A stretch of DNA of 64,000 nt from Adiantum capillus-veneris (lineage: Eukaryota > Streptophyta > Polypodiopsida > Polypodiales > Pteridaceae): positions 56,898,753-56,962,752 of the forward strand of contig CM043959.1 in the NCBI GenBank assembly GCA_014529385.2, in the 5' to 3' direction. How positions within the stretch are numbered: the first letter of the stretch is position 1; every line of letters begins with the position of its first letter. The notes below the pieces were generated by a model. It worked only from the letters and a program-made list of their open reading frames with translations. It searched no databases and had not been told where the DNA came from. The position numbers and the translations under genes were made by a program. Below are positions 12,470 through 24,300 of this stretch, piece by piece.

Positions 12470-15402
12470 TTAGATGCCCTATTCTTTGCCTACATCCTTC
12501 TTGCACTTGAAGTCTTCACAGATGTTATACCAAACTTGTCATCAAGGCTTTGCTCCGATCCACTTGAATAACCTTCATCATGACTTGCACTCAAATTTGA
12601 CACCCTTGCGGCATCATCAACGTTTTGTTTCCCTTTCCTTGATACATTTGATGAACCTACAAGGCTTACTTTGTTATGAAACTTACCACTGGATGGATTC
12701 ATGACATGACTTGAACTAGGTGACCCTTGCGGTCCACTCAAACATGTGACCGCGTTCCTGCATTTTCTGTTTCCACATTGTTCCTTTGAATCATCCCCAA
12801 GATAATCTTTTACATCAACATACCAACTCTTAAATTCTTCAAAAATCACATTCCCGCTCACCCTCCCTTAACATGTGATATGTTGTAACATTTATACCCT
12901 TTTGCTTGAGGAAATAGCCATTTTTTAGCTCTTAGATCCAACTCATTCGCAACTTATCTAGCACATACACATAAGCAATACATCAATTATTTTTAAGATG
13001 TGCCAAATCATTGTTTATGAGAGTAGAACTATCCTTGAGTTCCATTTTATGTATAGTAATAGTAGTAGTAGTAGTAGTAGTAGGAAGAGTCATGTTCATA
13101 ATGTAGACAAGTGTAGATACCACCTCAATCCAATGATAATGCAACATATTCTTCTTATTCATCATTGCCCTTGAAAATTTTGCAATGAGCATGTTTTTAA
13201 AACTCAAAAACACCAATTTGTTGCAAAGTACACGTGCATAAATACTCTTTTTGAATCCCATGCTTCTCCAAAAACCTGCTAAACTCATTGGAGAAGTACT
13301 CTCCCCCGCTAACTGACCTTGGCAATGTACATAGTTTCTAGTTTCGTTTTTAGCCATAACCTCGAAAATATAAAAGTGAGTAAATACGTCACTTTATTCC
13401 TTCATAAAGTACATTCATACCTTCCTTGTATAATAATCAAGGAAGATAACATAAAACCTACATCCACCCACGTACGCAAACTTCTAGGACACCGCACATC
13501 AGAATGTACTATCTTCAACACATTTTTTCTTACATGCTTGTCACAAGGAAACAATACATTTGCCGGTTTCCAAAACTAAGAGGCCTCACAATCTTATGTA
13601 TTTTAGTTATCTTCAACACTAGCAAACCCGTCACAAGCTCTTGACTTTGCATAGTTTTCAATCTTTGCACATTTGCATATCCATTATGCTTTCCTGAAAT
13701 GTTTAATTCTACAATAACGTATGACCCTTGTGCAAACATGGCTGCTTTCACCTCACATAGATCTACATTAAAAGTGAAAAGTGTTTACCTTGAGAAATGA
13801 GCCTTCCATTCTTCTTGTATTCCTCTACATATACACCACCATCAAATTTGAGCCTGACATGCAAACCCTATCCACCAACTAATCCCAAGTTCTTTGTACT
13901 ATTTAGTACATGCAATGCACCACTCAAATAATTCACCTTGCAATCTATCAAAGTCATCTAATGAAGAAAATGGCACATTCCTTGTATGTGTGAAAGGATG
14001 CACTTTGCCATCCCCACTCTCAACATAGCCTGGACTCTCCAAAGCTTGCAAGTTCTTGAATGATTCTCCATGGTTGGTCATGTGATTTGATGCACCAAAA
14101 TTTCCATGCCATACATTATCACCACACAATATGATATAATTGTAGACATAGTGTTTACCATATGATTCATAACAAATAGTCTTTCTAGATCATATACACC
14201 CTTGCTAGTCCCTACACATTTGTTTTGTTGCCCTCTTTAGGGATAGTCACACTCAAAGTGATCTTGATTGCCACTTGTCCAACATCCTTTGCCATTATTT
14301 TTCATGTTATCCCTGCACAAGTTTTCTCACACCCTCAACCTCAAAAGTTTCCTCCACCAGATGTATTTTCCTTTGATTGTCATACATCTATTGATTACAT
14401 GATTTTGGTTTCCATGACCATGGCCACCTCCTTGACCTACACCACATCCTATACCTCTACCTCTCTTACTATAGAAGATTTGTAGAAAATTACCTACACC
14501 TTGTGAAGTTGATCCTTCACCAATGTTCTTCTCTTCCACAATCAACAAAGACACAAGATCTATAAATAGTGGGATTTTTTTTTTCAAGTAGAAATAGAAG
14601 TCTTGAACTTCTTATAACTGGTTCTAAATCATGCAAGACCTTGTCATCATCAATAATCCTAAACCCAATAGATGGAAGGGATTCACATATTTCCTTGATC
14701 TTTAGAATACAGTACTTCACTCATAGATCCATTTCTTCAGACCTTTGAAATCTGTCTTCAACTGTATCTTCCTTGCCTTATTTTTGGTCATATCTAGAGA
14801 GACCAAAATTATATGTGCCTCCTTAGTGGAATTGGAACCTTGTATATGCCCAATCATGGTATTATTCACACTCATACATAATCAATACATTACCTTCAAT
14901 GGTCATTGATTCCAAACTTTAAAAGATTTTGCTTGATGGAGGCACAAAGCTACTTCTTCTTCTTCACTATACAAAAAATGATGATAAGGTCTACAAAACA
15001 TGTGCGAAATGCAACACAATAAGAACTATGTACCACGGTCAATGTGAAGCCACTAGTGAGTGAGTTGGAAAAATAAGTACCCTTGACTCTCGGTAGGTAG
15101 ACCATGGTGGTGAAGTCCAGCCGTAGTACCATTGAAATGATCCTCATATCCACTCTCTCATGCTAGTGACAATGTAGACGAGAAGTCAAATTCAAGTGCA
15201 TCATGTGCTGAGCTTGATATCTCAATAGTTGAGGAGTAGGATTCTCCTCGGGCCACACAAGTGAGTCTTTTTGTTTACCTTGAATGTACTCCTAATAAAC
15301 CTTACCCCTCATGAAATTAGTCATTCTAAACTTCCACACATGGAATCTATTCTTCTTTATCTTTTCAATGATAGTAACAATGATTCCATCATCGTTAGAC
15401 AT
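12470..15402 (-). pseudogene. Copia gag-pol remnant on the minus strand
   Basis: Read on the minus strand from ATG at 15402 (MSNDDGIIVTIIEKIKKNRF, then HVWKFRMTN) this is a Copia gag. Further pieces are KIKEICESLPSIGF with KVLHDLEPV (about 14700-14560), a glycine-rich part with a decayed zinc knuckle (about 14400), FGASNHMTNHGESFKNLQ in place of the protease DSGASNHM (about 14100), integrase text KFSRAMMNKKNMLHYHW and YIMNMTLPT (about 13190-13080), and the linker NVIFEEFKSWY (about 12850). RT and RNase H are not seen. The gag is interrupted by a dispersed repeat at 14.97-15.25 kb. Confidence 0.8.
14965..15250. repeat. Dispersed repeat R1, copy a
   Basis: Contains ATGATGATAAGGTCTAC, CTCGGTAGGTAGACCATG and CCGTAGTACCATTG in the same order as two other places in the window (27.1 and 28.3 kb). 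It sits within the remains of the minus-strand Copia gag. Confidence 0.75.
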
Positions 15403-16099
15403 GATTGTAGAAAATAAAAAATCTACACAAAACTCGCTACGAACCAAAAATAGCTTGTATCTATTATAACCCTTGACCCAAATATGCATGCATACACCCA
15501 ATACAATGCTTTACACTACTATATAGTAGCTACAGAAGGTGAAACACCAACAAAGTTCCTTGCAACACAAAAATGGGAGGTTTGCAAAAACCCAAACCTT
15601 TGCCTTCTTGTCATTTTCTCCCAAGAATCCTAAGGGTGAGCATAGTACCAACACATGAGGGAGGAGTGTGTTTTATTTGCGAGCTTTTGATTTCAAGCTT
15701 TTGCAATAAAAAACAATTTTGCGAGCTATTTGATTTTAGATTCAGAGCCTTTTCTAACGACAAAAAAATTAATCAAAACAAAGACAAGTATATGATACAC
15801 GCCAAAAAACATACATTATCTTGCAACAACTTGGTTTAAGATTTAGAGTCTCTTTTAATAATACACACCAAAAACATGTACAAGTTTCCAAAAGCCTTAG
15901 TTGTGAGCTTGTACAAATGTCTAGATAGATATCACAAAGGATGCTTCTACAGCTAAAAGGGATTCAAAAAAAGTTTCATGTGTCTAGAAAAGCTACTTCA
16001 TAGCTCATACATAAGAGAAATCGCCTTCAATGCATACCTCTAAACGACATTCTCTAGAAAAGCTACTCCACAGCTCATACATAAGAGGAATCTCCTTCA

Positions 16100-16303
16100 A
16101 TGCATACCTCTAGATGACATTCTCTAAGGTTTAGGTTCACTACACCATGTTGAGCTTATATGTGAAGCTACTCAATATATGGCTTCTCTATATATGGCAC
16201 CCGGATCCCCTCTATATATACATCATCTCATGTGTGTATTCTACACACTTTGGGGTTCTATATCTGTGCTCTCTCTTTCTCTCTCAACATGATATAAGAG
16301 CAG
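16100..16303 (+). repeat. LTR end with degraded primer-binding site
   Basis: TCTCTCTCAACA followed by TGATATAAGAGCAGG (about 16290-16304) looks like an LTR end plus a mutated TGGTATCAGAGCAGG site. The upstream sequence is TA-rich with CTCTATATATAC, as expected near an LTR promoter. The LTR start is not resolved. Confidence 0.5.
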
Positions 16304-16309
16304 GATATT

Positions 16310-17190
16310 TTTATTTTCAAGTTTTATTTTGATTGAAAATGATTTTGTAAAAACTACTTGTGAAAAACACCGGAATCGATGTGGTCTACAACTTTGCAGA
16401 AGAAAGTTTTTTCAAAATTTGCACTGATTTTGAGTTATCGTTTGCGGACTGCGTATATGTCCAAAAAGCAACTTCCGTTTTTTGTTTTTGATTTTTCTAT
16501 TAATTGAAAACGAATTTGCAAAAATAGCCCGCTCACTAGCACCAGAATTGATGTGGTCTACAACTTTGTAGAAAAAAGTTTTTTCAAATTCTGTATCGAT
16601 TTTGAGTTATCGTTCGCGGGCTGCGTACATGCCTGAAAAACAACTTCGCTTTTTGTTTTTGATTTTTCTCTTAATTGAAAACGATTTTCCAAAAACAGCT
16701 CGCTTAAGGCACTGGAATCGATGTGGTTTACAACTTTGCAGAAGAAACTTTTTTCAAATTCTGCACTGATTTTGAGTTATCGTTCATGGACTGTGTACAT
16801 GCTCGAAAAGCAACTTCAAATTTTTTTGGATTTTTCTCCTAATTGAAAACAATTTTGCAGAAATAGCCAACATGAGGCATCGGAATTGATGTGGTCTACA
16901 ACTTTGCAGAAGAAAGTTTTTTCAAATTCTACACTGATTTTGAGTTATTGTTGGCGGACTGCGTACATGCCTGAAAAGCAAATTTTGTTTTTTTGTTTTT
17001 CAAATTTTCTCGTAATTGAAAATGATTTTACAGAAACTAGTATGCTTGAGCCAACGGAATCGATGTGGTCTACAACTTTGCAGAAGAAACTTTCTCTAAA
17101 TTCTGCACCGATTTTGGGTTATTGTTCGCGGACTGTGAACATGTTTGAAAAGCAAATTTTACCGTTTGCTTTTGGTTTCGCTCATAATTG
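16310..17190 (+). repeat. Five tandem copies of a ~171-bp repeat
   Basis: The phrase GTGGTCTACAACTTTGCAGA recurs at 16381, 16553, 16723, 16891 and 17065, giving periods of 172, 170, 168 and 174. Each unit also has ATTGAAAACGATTTT, GATTTTGAGTTATCGTT and GACTGCGTACATG. It follows the degraded primer site, so it would lie in the leader of an LTR element. No coding frame is conserved through all copies. Confidence 0.92.
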
Positions 17191-17584
17191 AATACTTATA
17201 AATTATATTTTCTTTTCATCAATCATATGTTTGTTACTGACGTAACATTGATGCAGAAGACAATTACAAATCGAATCAATGTTATAGATATATGTTCTCA
17301 AAAGTCTATACTATTTCAAGCTGATTAACACGTTCTGAGACATTTACTGATGATTTTTTCTTGGATACCTATATTTCCAGATATCAAATATCTATAGATC
17401 TGTTCATGGATATCTATCATGAATATCATTCCGATTTAGTCGAGCCGTTGATGATTGTCCAAATATTATCGAGCTATTGATGATACATGATCTTTTGTTA
17501 TATGATATATTCGTTCATTGATTCTCGTATAATTATTCTTCTAGAGATATAGTTTACGTCGTTTTATTGATAATCTCTCGTTGA

Positions 17585-18070
17585 TACCATAGTCATTTTG
17601 ATGGTACCATGATGATGTTTTGTTAGTACTTTGGTCATGGTGATTTTTGTTGATACCATGATGATATTTCATTGATACCATGGTTATTCTCGGTGATACC
17701 ATGATGTTGTTTCGTTGATACCATGGTTATTCTCGGTGATACCATGATGATATTTCGTTGATACCATGGTTATTCTCGGTGATACCATGATGTTGTTTCA
17801 TTGATACCATGTTGTTTCGTTGATACCATGGTATTCTCGGTGATACCATGATGTTGTTTCGTTGGATATAATGGTTATTCTCGGTGATATCATGATGTTG
17901 TTCTTGATACCATGGTTATTCTCGGTGATACCATGATGTTGTTTTGTTGATACAATGATTATTCTTGGTGATATTATGATGCTTTTCGTTGATACCATGA
18001 TGATTTATTCATTTTTATTGATACAATGATGATGTTTTGTTAATACTTTGATGATATTCATTGATACCAC
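17585..18070. repeat. Minisatellite of GTTGATACCATG units
   Basis: Variants of TTGATACCATGATGTTGTTT and GGTTATTCTCGGTGATACC alternate about a dozen times with spacings of about 35-45 bases. Open frames across it are repeat artefacts. Confidence 0.9.
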
Positions 18071-18135
18071 TATGTTGATAAATGTCGTTTTATGTAGTAT
18101 ATACACATGTCATTTGCATCACGTAATCACGCATC

Positions 18136-18618
18136 TTGTACTTTTACGTTCATACTTTATGTACCATATGTTGTGCGTATATATGTCATCAAAAGAGTGG
18201 CGTCGCGAACCATCTCTTATGGCATTGTGAATGTAATTATTTCACTAACGATGCTAATAATTTTCATGACTATGTTTTTTGCGTCTATGATCTATGTAGG
18301 ATTGATCAAAGAATTGATTTCATGAAGACAAACTTGGTGACAATTGGAATTGGAGCTGATCTCTTTAGACAACTGATTCCAGTGTTAGAAGTTTTACAGC
18401 TACTGTGGTGTGTTAGTTCAAACAGTAGACTGGACAAGGAAACAGAAGCTGAACTGGAATATATCTACTGGAATGAGAACCAGACTGAAGTACTGAGAAT
18501 GATATTTAGATTTAGATTCAGACTCAGATTCAGATTCAGAGAGAATAAGTACAAAGTATGTGTGACTAGAATATACTGCTTTGCTGTATTTGGGATTATA
18601 GATGAAAGATTACAATGA
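18136..18618 (+). other. Open frame of unknown nature
   Basis: A 160-codon open frame lies between two repeat blocks. It contains LFRQLIPVLEVLQLLWCVSS and a short RFRFRLRFRFR run from a TTCAGA repeat. No family is recognised and no splice context was found, so it may be chance. Confidence 0.2.
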
Positions 18619-18776
18619 TGATGATGTAGCTCAAGAACAACTTAGGGCTAAGGATTATGAATCAAAAGCTTAACAGAAGTACATACTTATATTATATAGT
18701 TATACTATACGTATATATATTATATATTATGAGAGAAAACACATAAGAGATGTTTTCAAAATACAAAAAAAATACC

Positions 18777-19920
18777 ACGAATGCATTTGGAACATCCAAA
18801 AATCTTAGGATAGCACTGTAAAACGTTGAAATCTGACGTCTCTAGCTCAAGAGATAACATTCTTAAGCCTAGGGCCTCGTGAGGTCAATACCAAGCGAAT
18901 AGAGGGCCTTGAGACCCCTCAAGGGCCTCTATTCGCTTGGTTATGACCTTTTGAGGCCCTACATTAAAAAATGCTATATCTTAAGCCTAGGGCCTCATGA
19001 GGTCAGAACCAAGCAAATAGAGGTCCCAGAGACTCCTCAAGGGCCTCTATTCGCTTGGTTTGGCTCCTTCATTGATAGTACTTCACAAATGGCAAAAAAA
19101 GGGGGGATAGAGCTCCCCCATCATCCGCGCGCAGCGCATGTTTGTCTCCCTTTTTTTTTGCGTTTTGAAGATGTTGTCAACGACAATTATGTATTTCAAC
19201 TTCGATTTTCTCAAGAGTTCTATTACATTATATACGTATACATATATATACTTAAATATAATATATATATATATATATATTATATTATATACTTATATTA
19301 TATAGTTATACTATACATATATATACTATATACTATGAGAGAAAACACATAATAAATGTTGTCAAAATACAAAAAAATACCACAAATGCATCCGGAACGT
19401 CCAAAAACCATAGGATAGCATTGTAAAATGCTGAAACCTGACGTCTCTAGCTCAAGATATGGCATTTTTAAGCCTAGGGCCTCAAGGTCTCAAGGACCTC
19501 TATTCGCTTGGTACTGACCTCATGAGGCCCTAGGCTTAAAAATGCCATATCTTGAGCTAGAGACGTCAGATTTCAGCGTTTTACATTGATATCCTAAGGT
19601 TTTTGGACCTTTCGAATGCATTCGTGGACTTAAAAATTCTATATCTTAAGCTGAGGGCCTCATGAGGTCAGAACCAAGCAAATAGAGGTCCCAAAGATCC
19701 CTCAAGGGCTTCTATTCGCTTGGTTCTGACCTTTTGAGGTCCTAGGCTCAAAAATGCTATATCTTGAGCTAGCATTTTAAAGTGCTATCATAAGATTTTT
19801 GGACGTTTTGGATGCCTACGTGGGCTTACAAATGCTATATCTTAAGTGTAGGGCCTCATGAGGTCAGAACCAAGCGAGTAGATGTCCCAAAGACCCCTCA
19901 AGGGCCTCTATTTGCTTGGT
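18777..19920. repeat. Foldback cluster, type 1 (AAGCGAATAGAGG core)
   Basis: Repeated hairpins carry CTAGGGCCTCATGAGGTCA, then ACCAAGCGAATAGAGG on one arm and the reverse complement on the other (for example about 18869-18963 and 18986-19070). Outer arms share CGTCTCTAGCTCAAGA and GCATTTTTAAGCCTAGG. At least five partial or complete units are present. The core ACCAAGCGAATA is shared with arrays at 36.5, 38.0, 39.4 and 50.2 kb. Confidence 0.9.
19380..19627. repeat. Long near-perfect palindrome
   Basis: Arms of about 104 bases (19380-19483 and 19524-19627) run from CCACAAATGCATCCGGAAC inward to CTAGGGCCTC and back out to GAATGCATTCGTGG, with few mismatches. The ~40-base centre holds ACCTCTATTCGCTTGGT. 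It is the most complete unit of the type 1 foldback family. Confidence 0.88.
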
Positions 19921-19939
19921 TCTGATTCGTTTGTTGTCT

Positions 19940-20351
19940 TAAATAATACTCCAAAAATGGACAAAAAGGGGGACACGCGTGCGGATGATGGGGGAGCTCT
20001 GCCTCCCCCTTTTTTTTGCTGTTTTGAAGATTTTTTCAATGACAATTATGTATTTCAACTTCAATTTTCTCAAGAAAATTCATTGCTTAAACTCAAGAAA
20101 TGGCAAAAAGAAAGGGGAGACTTCCCTATCATCCGCGCGCACCCTAGGCTTAAGATATTGATAGGTACTATTTAAGACAATGAAGGAGTCAAAACCAAGC
20201 ACATTATAACAGTTAGTCGGACTTTGTCCATGTGGTTATAGTCAAGACTTTGTCCGCTTGTAATGTGGATAACTCTAGTTAGGGTTTTACACTTTGCAAC
20301 TTTGGAAGCGACTGCTTGAGCTCGAAACCCTACACAAAGGTATGGCAACCC

Positions 20352-20395
<44 letters not shown>

Positions 20396-21190
20396 TTAAT
20401 GTGTTGTGTCCTCCTCTAACTCTCTCACTCCTATCGTTGCAACGGAGATTAATCCGTCAAAGGCATTTGACAAATCGTGGAAAAAGGGGGGGCAGAGGCC
20501 CCCCCAGCTCTGCCCCCCCTTTTTTTTTGATTTGCCGAATGCATTTGACGGATTTATCTTTGTTGCATGTTCTATATATTGTTAATGGCAACCCAATCAA
20601 TGTAATTCTTAAGAAAATTTGTTGCTTACACTCTAGAAATGAAGAAAAAAAGAGGAAGGCAGAGCACCCCCATCATCCGCACGCACGGATGATGGGGGGG
20701 CTCTGCCTCCCCTTTTTTCTGCCGTTGATGACACCTTCAAAACGCAAAAAATAGGGGGGGGGGGGGGGGGGCTCCCTCATCATCCGCGCGCGCGGATAAT
20801 GGGGGGGCTTTGTCTCTCCTTTTTTTGCCATTTTTGGAGTTTAAGCAACAAATTTTCTTGAGAAAATTGAAGTTGAAATACATAAGTGCCATTGATGACA
20901 CCTTCAAAACGCAAAAAAGGGGGAGGCAAAGCTCCACGATCATCCGTGCGCACGCGGATGATGAGGAGGATCTACCTCCCCATTTTTCTGCCATTTCTGG
21001 AGTTTAAGCAACGAATTTTCTTGAGAAAATAGAAGTTGAAATACATAATTTCCATTGACGACACCTTCAAAATGCAGAAAAAAGGGGGAGGTAGAGCTCC
21101 CCCATCATCCGCGCATGCGCAGATGATGGGGGAGCTCTGCCTCCCCTTTTTTTGTGTGTTTTGAAGATATTGTCAATGACCATTATGAAG
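19940..21190. repeat. Foldback cluster, type 2 (GGGGGAGCTCTGCCTCC core)
   Basis: Units have the core CCCCCATCATCCGCGCG... and its complement, flanked by GGGGAGGCAGAGCTC / GAGCTCTGCCTCCCC and AAAACGCAAAAAA / TTTTTTGCGTTTT. The outer arms read TTCTCAAGAAAATT and GAAGTTGAAATACATAA. Units occur near 19975-20150, 20470-20540, 20640-20720, 20745-20830, 20920-20990 and 21070-21150. A further unit lies at 19090-19215 inside the type 1 cluster, so the two families are interleaved. A (CT)n(CA)n run lies at 20350-20395. Confidence 0.88.
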
Positions 21191-21366
21191 TCATGCTTTG
21201 CATTTTGAAGTATTAAAGTATACCACATATAGTGTTATATACTATAGTCTTCATTTTATTGTATGTTATGTAAGTAGTATTTAGTCTGCTTTATGTAATA
21301 TGTACTAAAATTTATATTATTGGTTTTATAAAAACTAAGAACTATATAAAATGTGTTTTGTAGCTA

Positions 21367-24300
21367 ATGGCACCTAAGAGGGATAGCAAGAAAAGAGAAC
21401 CTCCAGTCTCTCCTTTTAGCAACCGTCAAGTGAGCATGAAGCTTAGGTCCGATTGTATTCCAAAGGGAACTATCGATCAGGAGGCATCATTACAAGTCTG
21501 ACATTTGGACACTCCACCCAATAAAAAGAATCGGATTCTCAAAAGGTGTGTTTTTATTGATGATGAGGCTCAAGTTGATGAAGACCCCAACAACGTTGAA
21601 GATGATGTAGAGATCACAGGTAAAATCATACCATTGATAAAAGTTAGTGAACATATTGAGTATTGTTTATTTTTATGTTGGAGATAAGGTCCTTAAATCT
21701 CATGTGAGAGCCCTATATAGGGTGTACGGTTTTTTTTGAAAAAGTGGTCTGCGTACAAAGCAAACTCTGTAATTTTTTTTGTAAATCATATACTTGTGAC
21801 TATCTAATCCTAATTGCATATGTTTTTGGATTGTACATTCTTGTCATTTGTTTTCTCTTTGTAGAGACCAATGTGCACATTGAAGATCTTCATGACAATG
21901 AAGAAGATAGTGATCAAGAAGTGGATGATGAGAATAAGCATTCCAAACACCTAGGCAAGCAAATTCTGCTTGGCTTGATGAAAGATGTTCTAAGTCAATT
22001 TTATGTCAAGAAGAGGACATTGCCTCCTCCTGTTCCACTTTGTCAACTCATGGTGTATGAGGCTATTAGGTTTGCTAGAGATGATGTGGAATGGCTCATT
22101 TCCTGGTTCAATTCTGATGGCTATTTAGAAACTATGGGGCATTTTCTTGTGTCGGTTGGGGATTCTAGAGAATACACCATGACCGCAACGGATTTGGAGG
22201 AATGGGGACCAGTTTGGCAGGAAAGAAATCTTGAGCAATTGGTAAAGAGTGGTAGGAGCTCAAAGGAAAAAAGGTTTTGGTATGGGATGGCAACCATAGG
22301 CTAAAAACTTGGTGGAAGATAATCAAAGATAGTGAGATCTTTCACCCTTTTCTCTTGTTTATTGTAAAGCTTTGTTTTTATAAATGATGATTATATTTTT
22401 CCTGTGATAGAGTACTCAAAAAATGCTCAATACCATGTTAGTGTTTGTTGCCAATTCCTTGAGTTGTCCAGAGCAAAAGAAGCAGAGTTTCTTCTTGAAC
22501 TTGACACTTCCAATGTGTAAGTTTGTTAATTGCATATTGACTCTCATGTTTTTACAAACGATGCTTGTGTTCAACTCTTTGTTTTTTATGCGGAAGTTTA
22601 TATGTTTCAAATATCTGGCATGGCAAGTAAAGAGTCAATCCTTCAAAATTGACACCCGATATGAGAGAATGGGCTAGGGTGGAGATGACTATGGAGGCAA
22701 GGTACTACCATGGTGTTGCACCATGGTACAACACTCCATGTGGATTGACATCTCAACTTGTGTCGAAGGTGATACCTACACTACATGTTTTTAGATTAAT
22801 GTAAAATTTTCTTATGGTTTCAAAAAAGTGTTTTGTTTTAGGATGAGTTCATTGCTTTAATGTCCAAAGAAAGAGCAAAGCTTGATGCTCGGGGGGTTCA
22901 CTATGTATAAAACTACCATATCACGTGCGTTCAAGACATGTTTGTAAAACCCCTTATCTGTGAATTTTTTTGGAATATAATGTATCCTTTTCTTTTAAAA
23001 TCTGTAAGTTCTTTTCAAATTTGAAAAAATAATACCCTTCTGTATATATATTTCTATAATTTCCAAGAACTTTAAATACCCTTCTGTTGAACTCACGTGA
23101 TAGGTGACATTTTTATTAGGTGACCTCCCCGGGGCTTGATGCAATTGGTCAAATGATGTTGAGAAGAAAAAGAGACTAGACAAGGCCACAAAGGTAGAAG
23201 AGGAACGGCTGAAAGATAGGGGATACAAGTACCTATCAATCGCCAATCCTCTTAATGGTGATGAGTTGTTCAAGGTACTATTTAGCATTAAATGAGATGA
23301 ACCTGGCATGCTTAAGATCACTAGAGATAAGCTCTATTGTTTGACAAGCTAAAAAATCACTCCTGAGAGGTAATGAAGCTATTAGTTTCTCATTTGATAA
23401 TTATGTTCGTGCTATTTCATTTTCCTATATGATTAATTGTTCTTATTTATTATAGAAAGAAGATAATTTTGTACCTCATGAGTCTCACTAAGTCTAAGGA
23501 TCCACAATATCTTCATTTTGGTGACTACAAGCTTTCTAGAAGTTACATGAAAAAGGAAACTTATTGGGCTCACTTGCATGGGGAGGCTACACTTATGATT
23601 GAAAGGCTCCAAGTAGAAGGTCCACAACTTCCAAATTCTTTTGACCTATTCTACAAAATGAGCATGAAGAATCATCTTTTGCAAATAGACATTTGGCCAT
23701 TGTTTTCATTAGAATATAGACATGTTTTAATTTACACAAGATCAACTTGAGTGTGTTTATTGATTGTAATTGCTATGTATGTAGGATTCTATTTACCTTG
23801 ATGGATGCGGTGAAGTCTTCAGACTCTAGTGAGAAGATGCCAAAGCTTGTGTTGTAAGCTAAGAGAGTGATTTACAAGTTTGCATCTTTCACTTGCACTG
23901 TATGCAAAAACAGAGCATTTAATTTTTCACCATGGTCTTGTGATAGTGGGTCATTTTGAGTATGGTGACATATCATTTTGTGTTCACAAAAAATCCTTAA
24001 ATTCTCTATGGAAGCCCATTATGGGGTGGATGGTTTTTTTGACAACAGGGTTGTGTATAATGTCTATGAGGAAAATCCTTAAATCCCTTGTGGGATCCCC
24101 AAATAGGGTTTCTGGTTTATTTTGAAAAAGTGTTCTCCATACAAAGGAGACTCTGTCAATTTTTGTGTGGATATATGTCATTTACCATTGCGTGTATGTG
24201 CTTTTGAAAGTGGACGATTCTCTAAAATTTGTGTAGATGAATTATGCAATGCGTTGAAGCATAGGAATTGAATGAAGCCCCATTATTCAATAGACAGTGG

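Noticed and set aside
16310-17190. CRISPR-like array
   Set aside because: Units are ~171 bases of continuous tandem repeat in a plant genome, without short repeats separated by unique spacers.
19255-19330. AT-rich stretch as an origin or promoter
   Set aside because: It is a simple TA microsatellite between foldback units. Nothing else supports a function.
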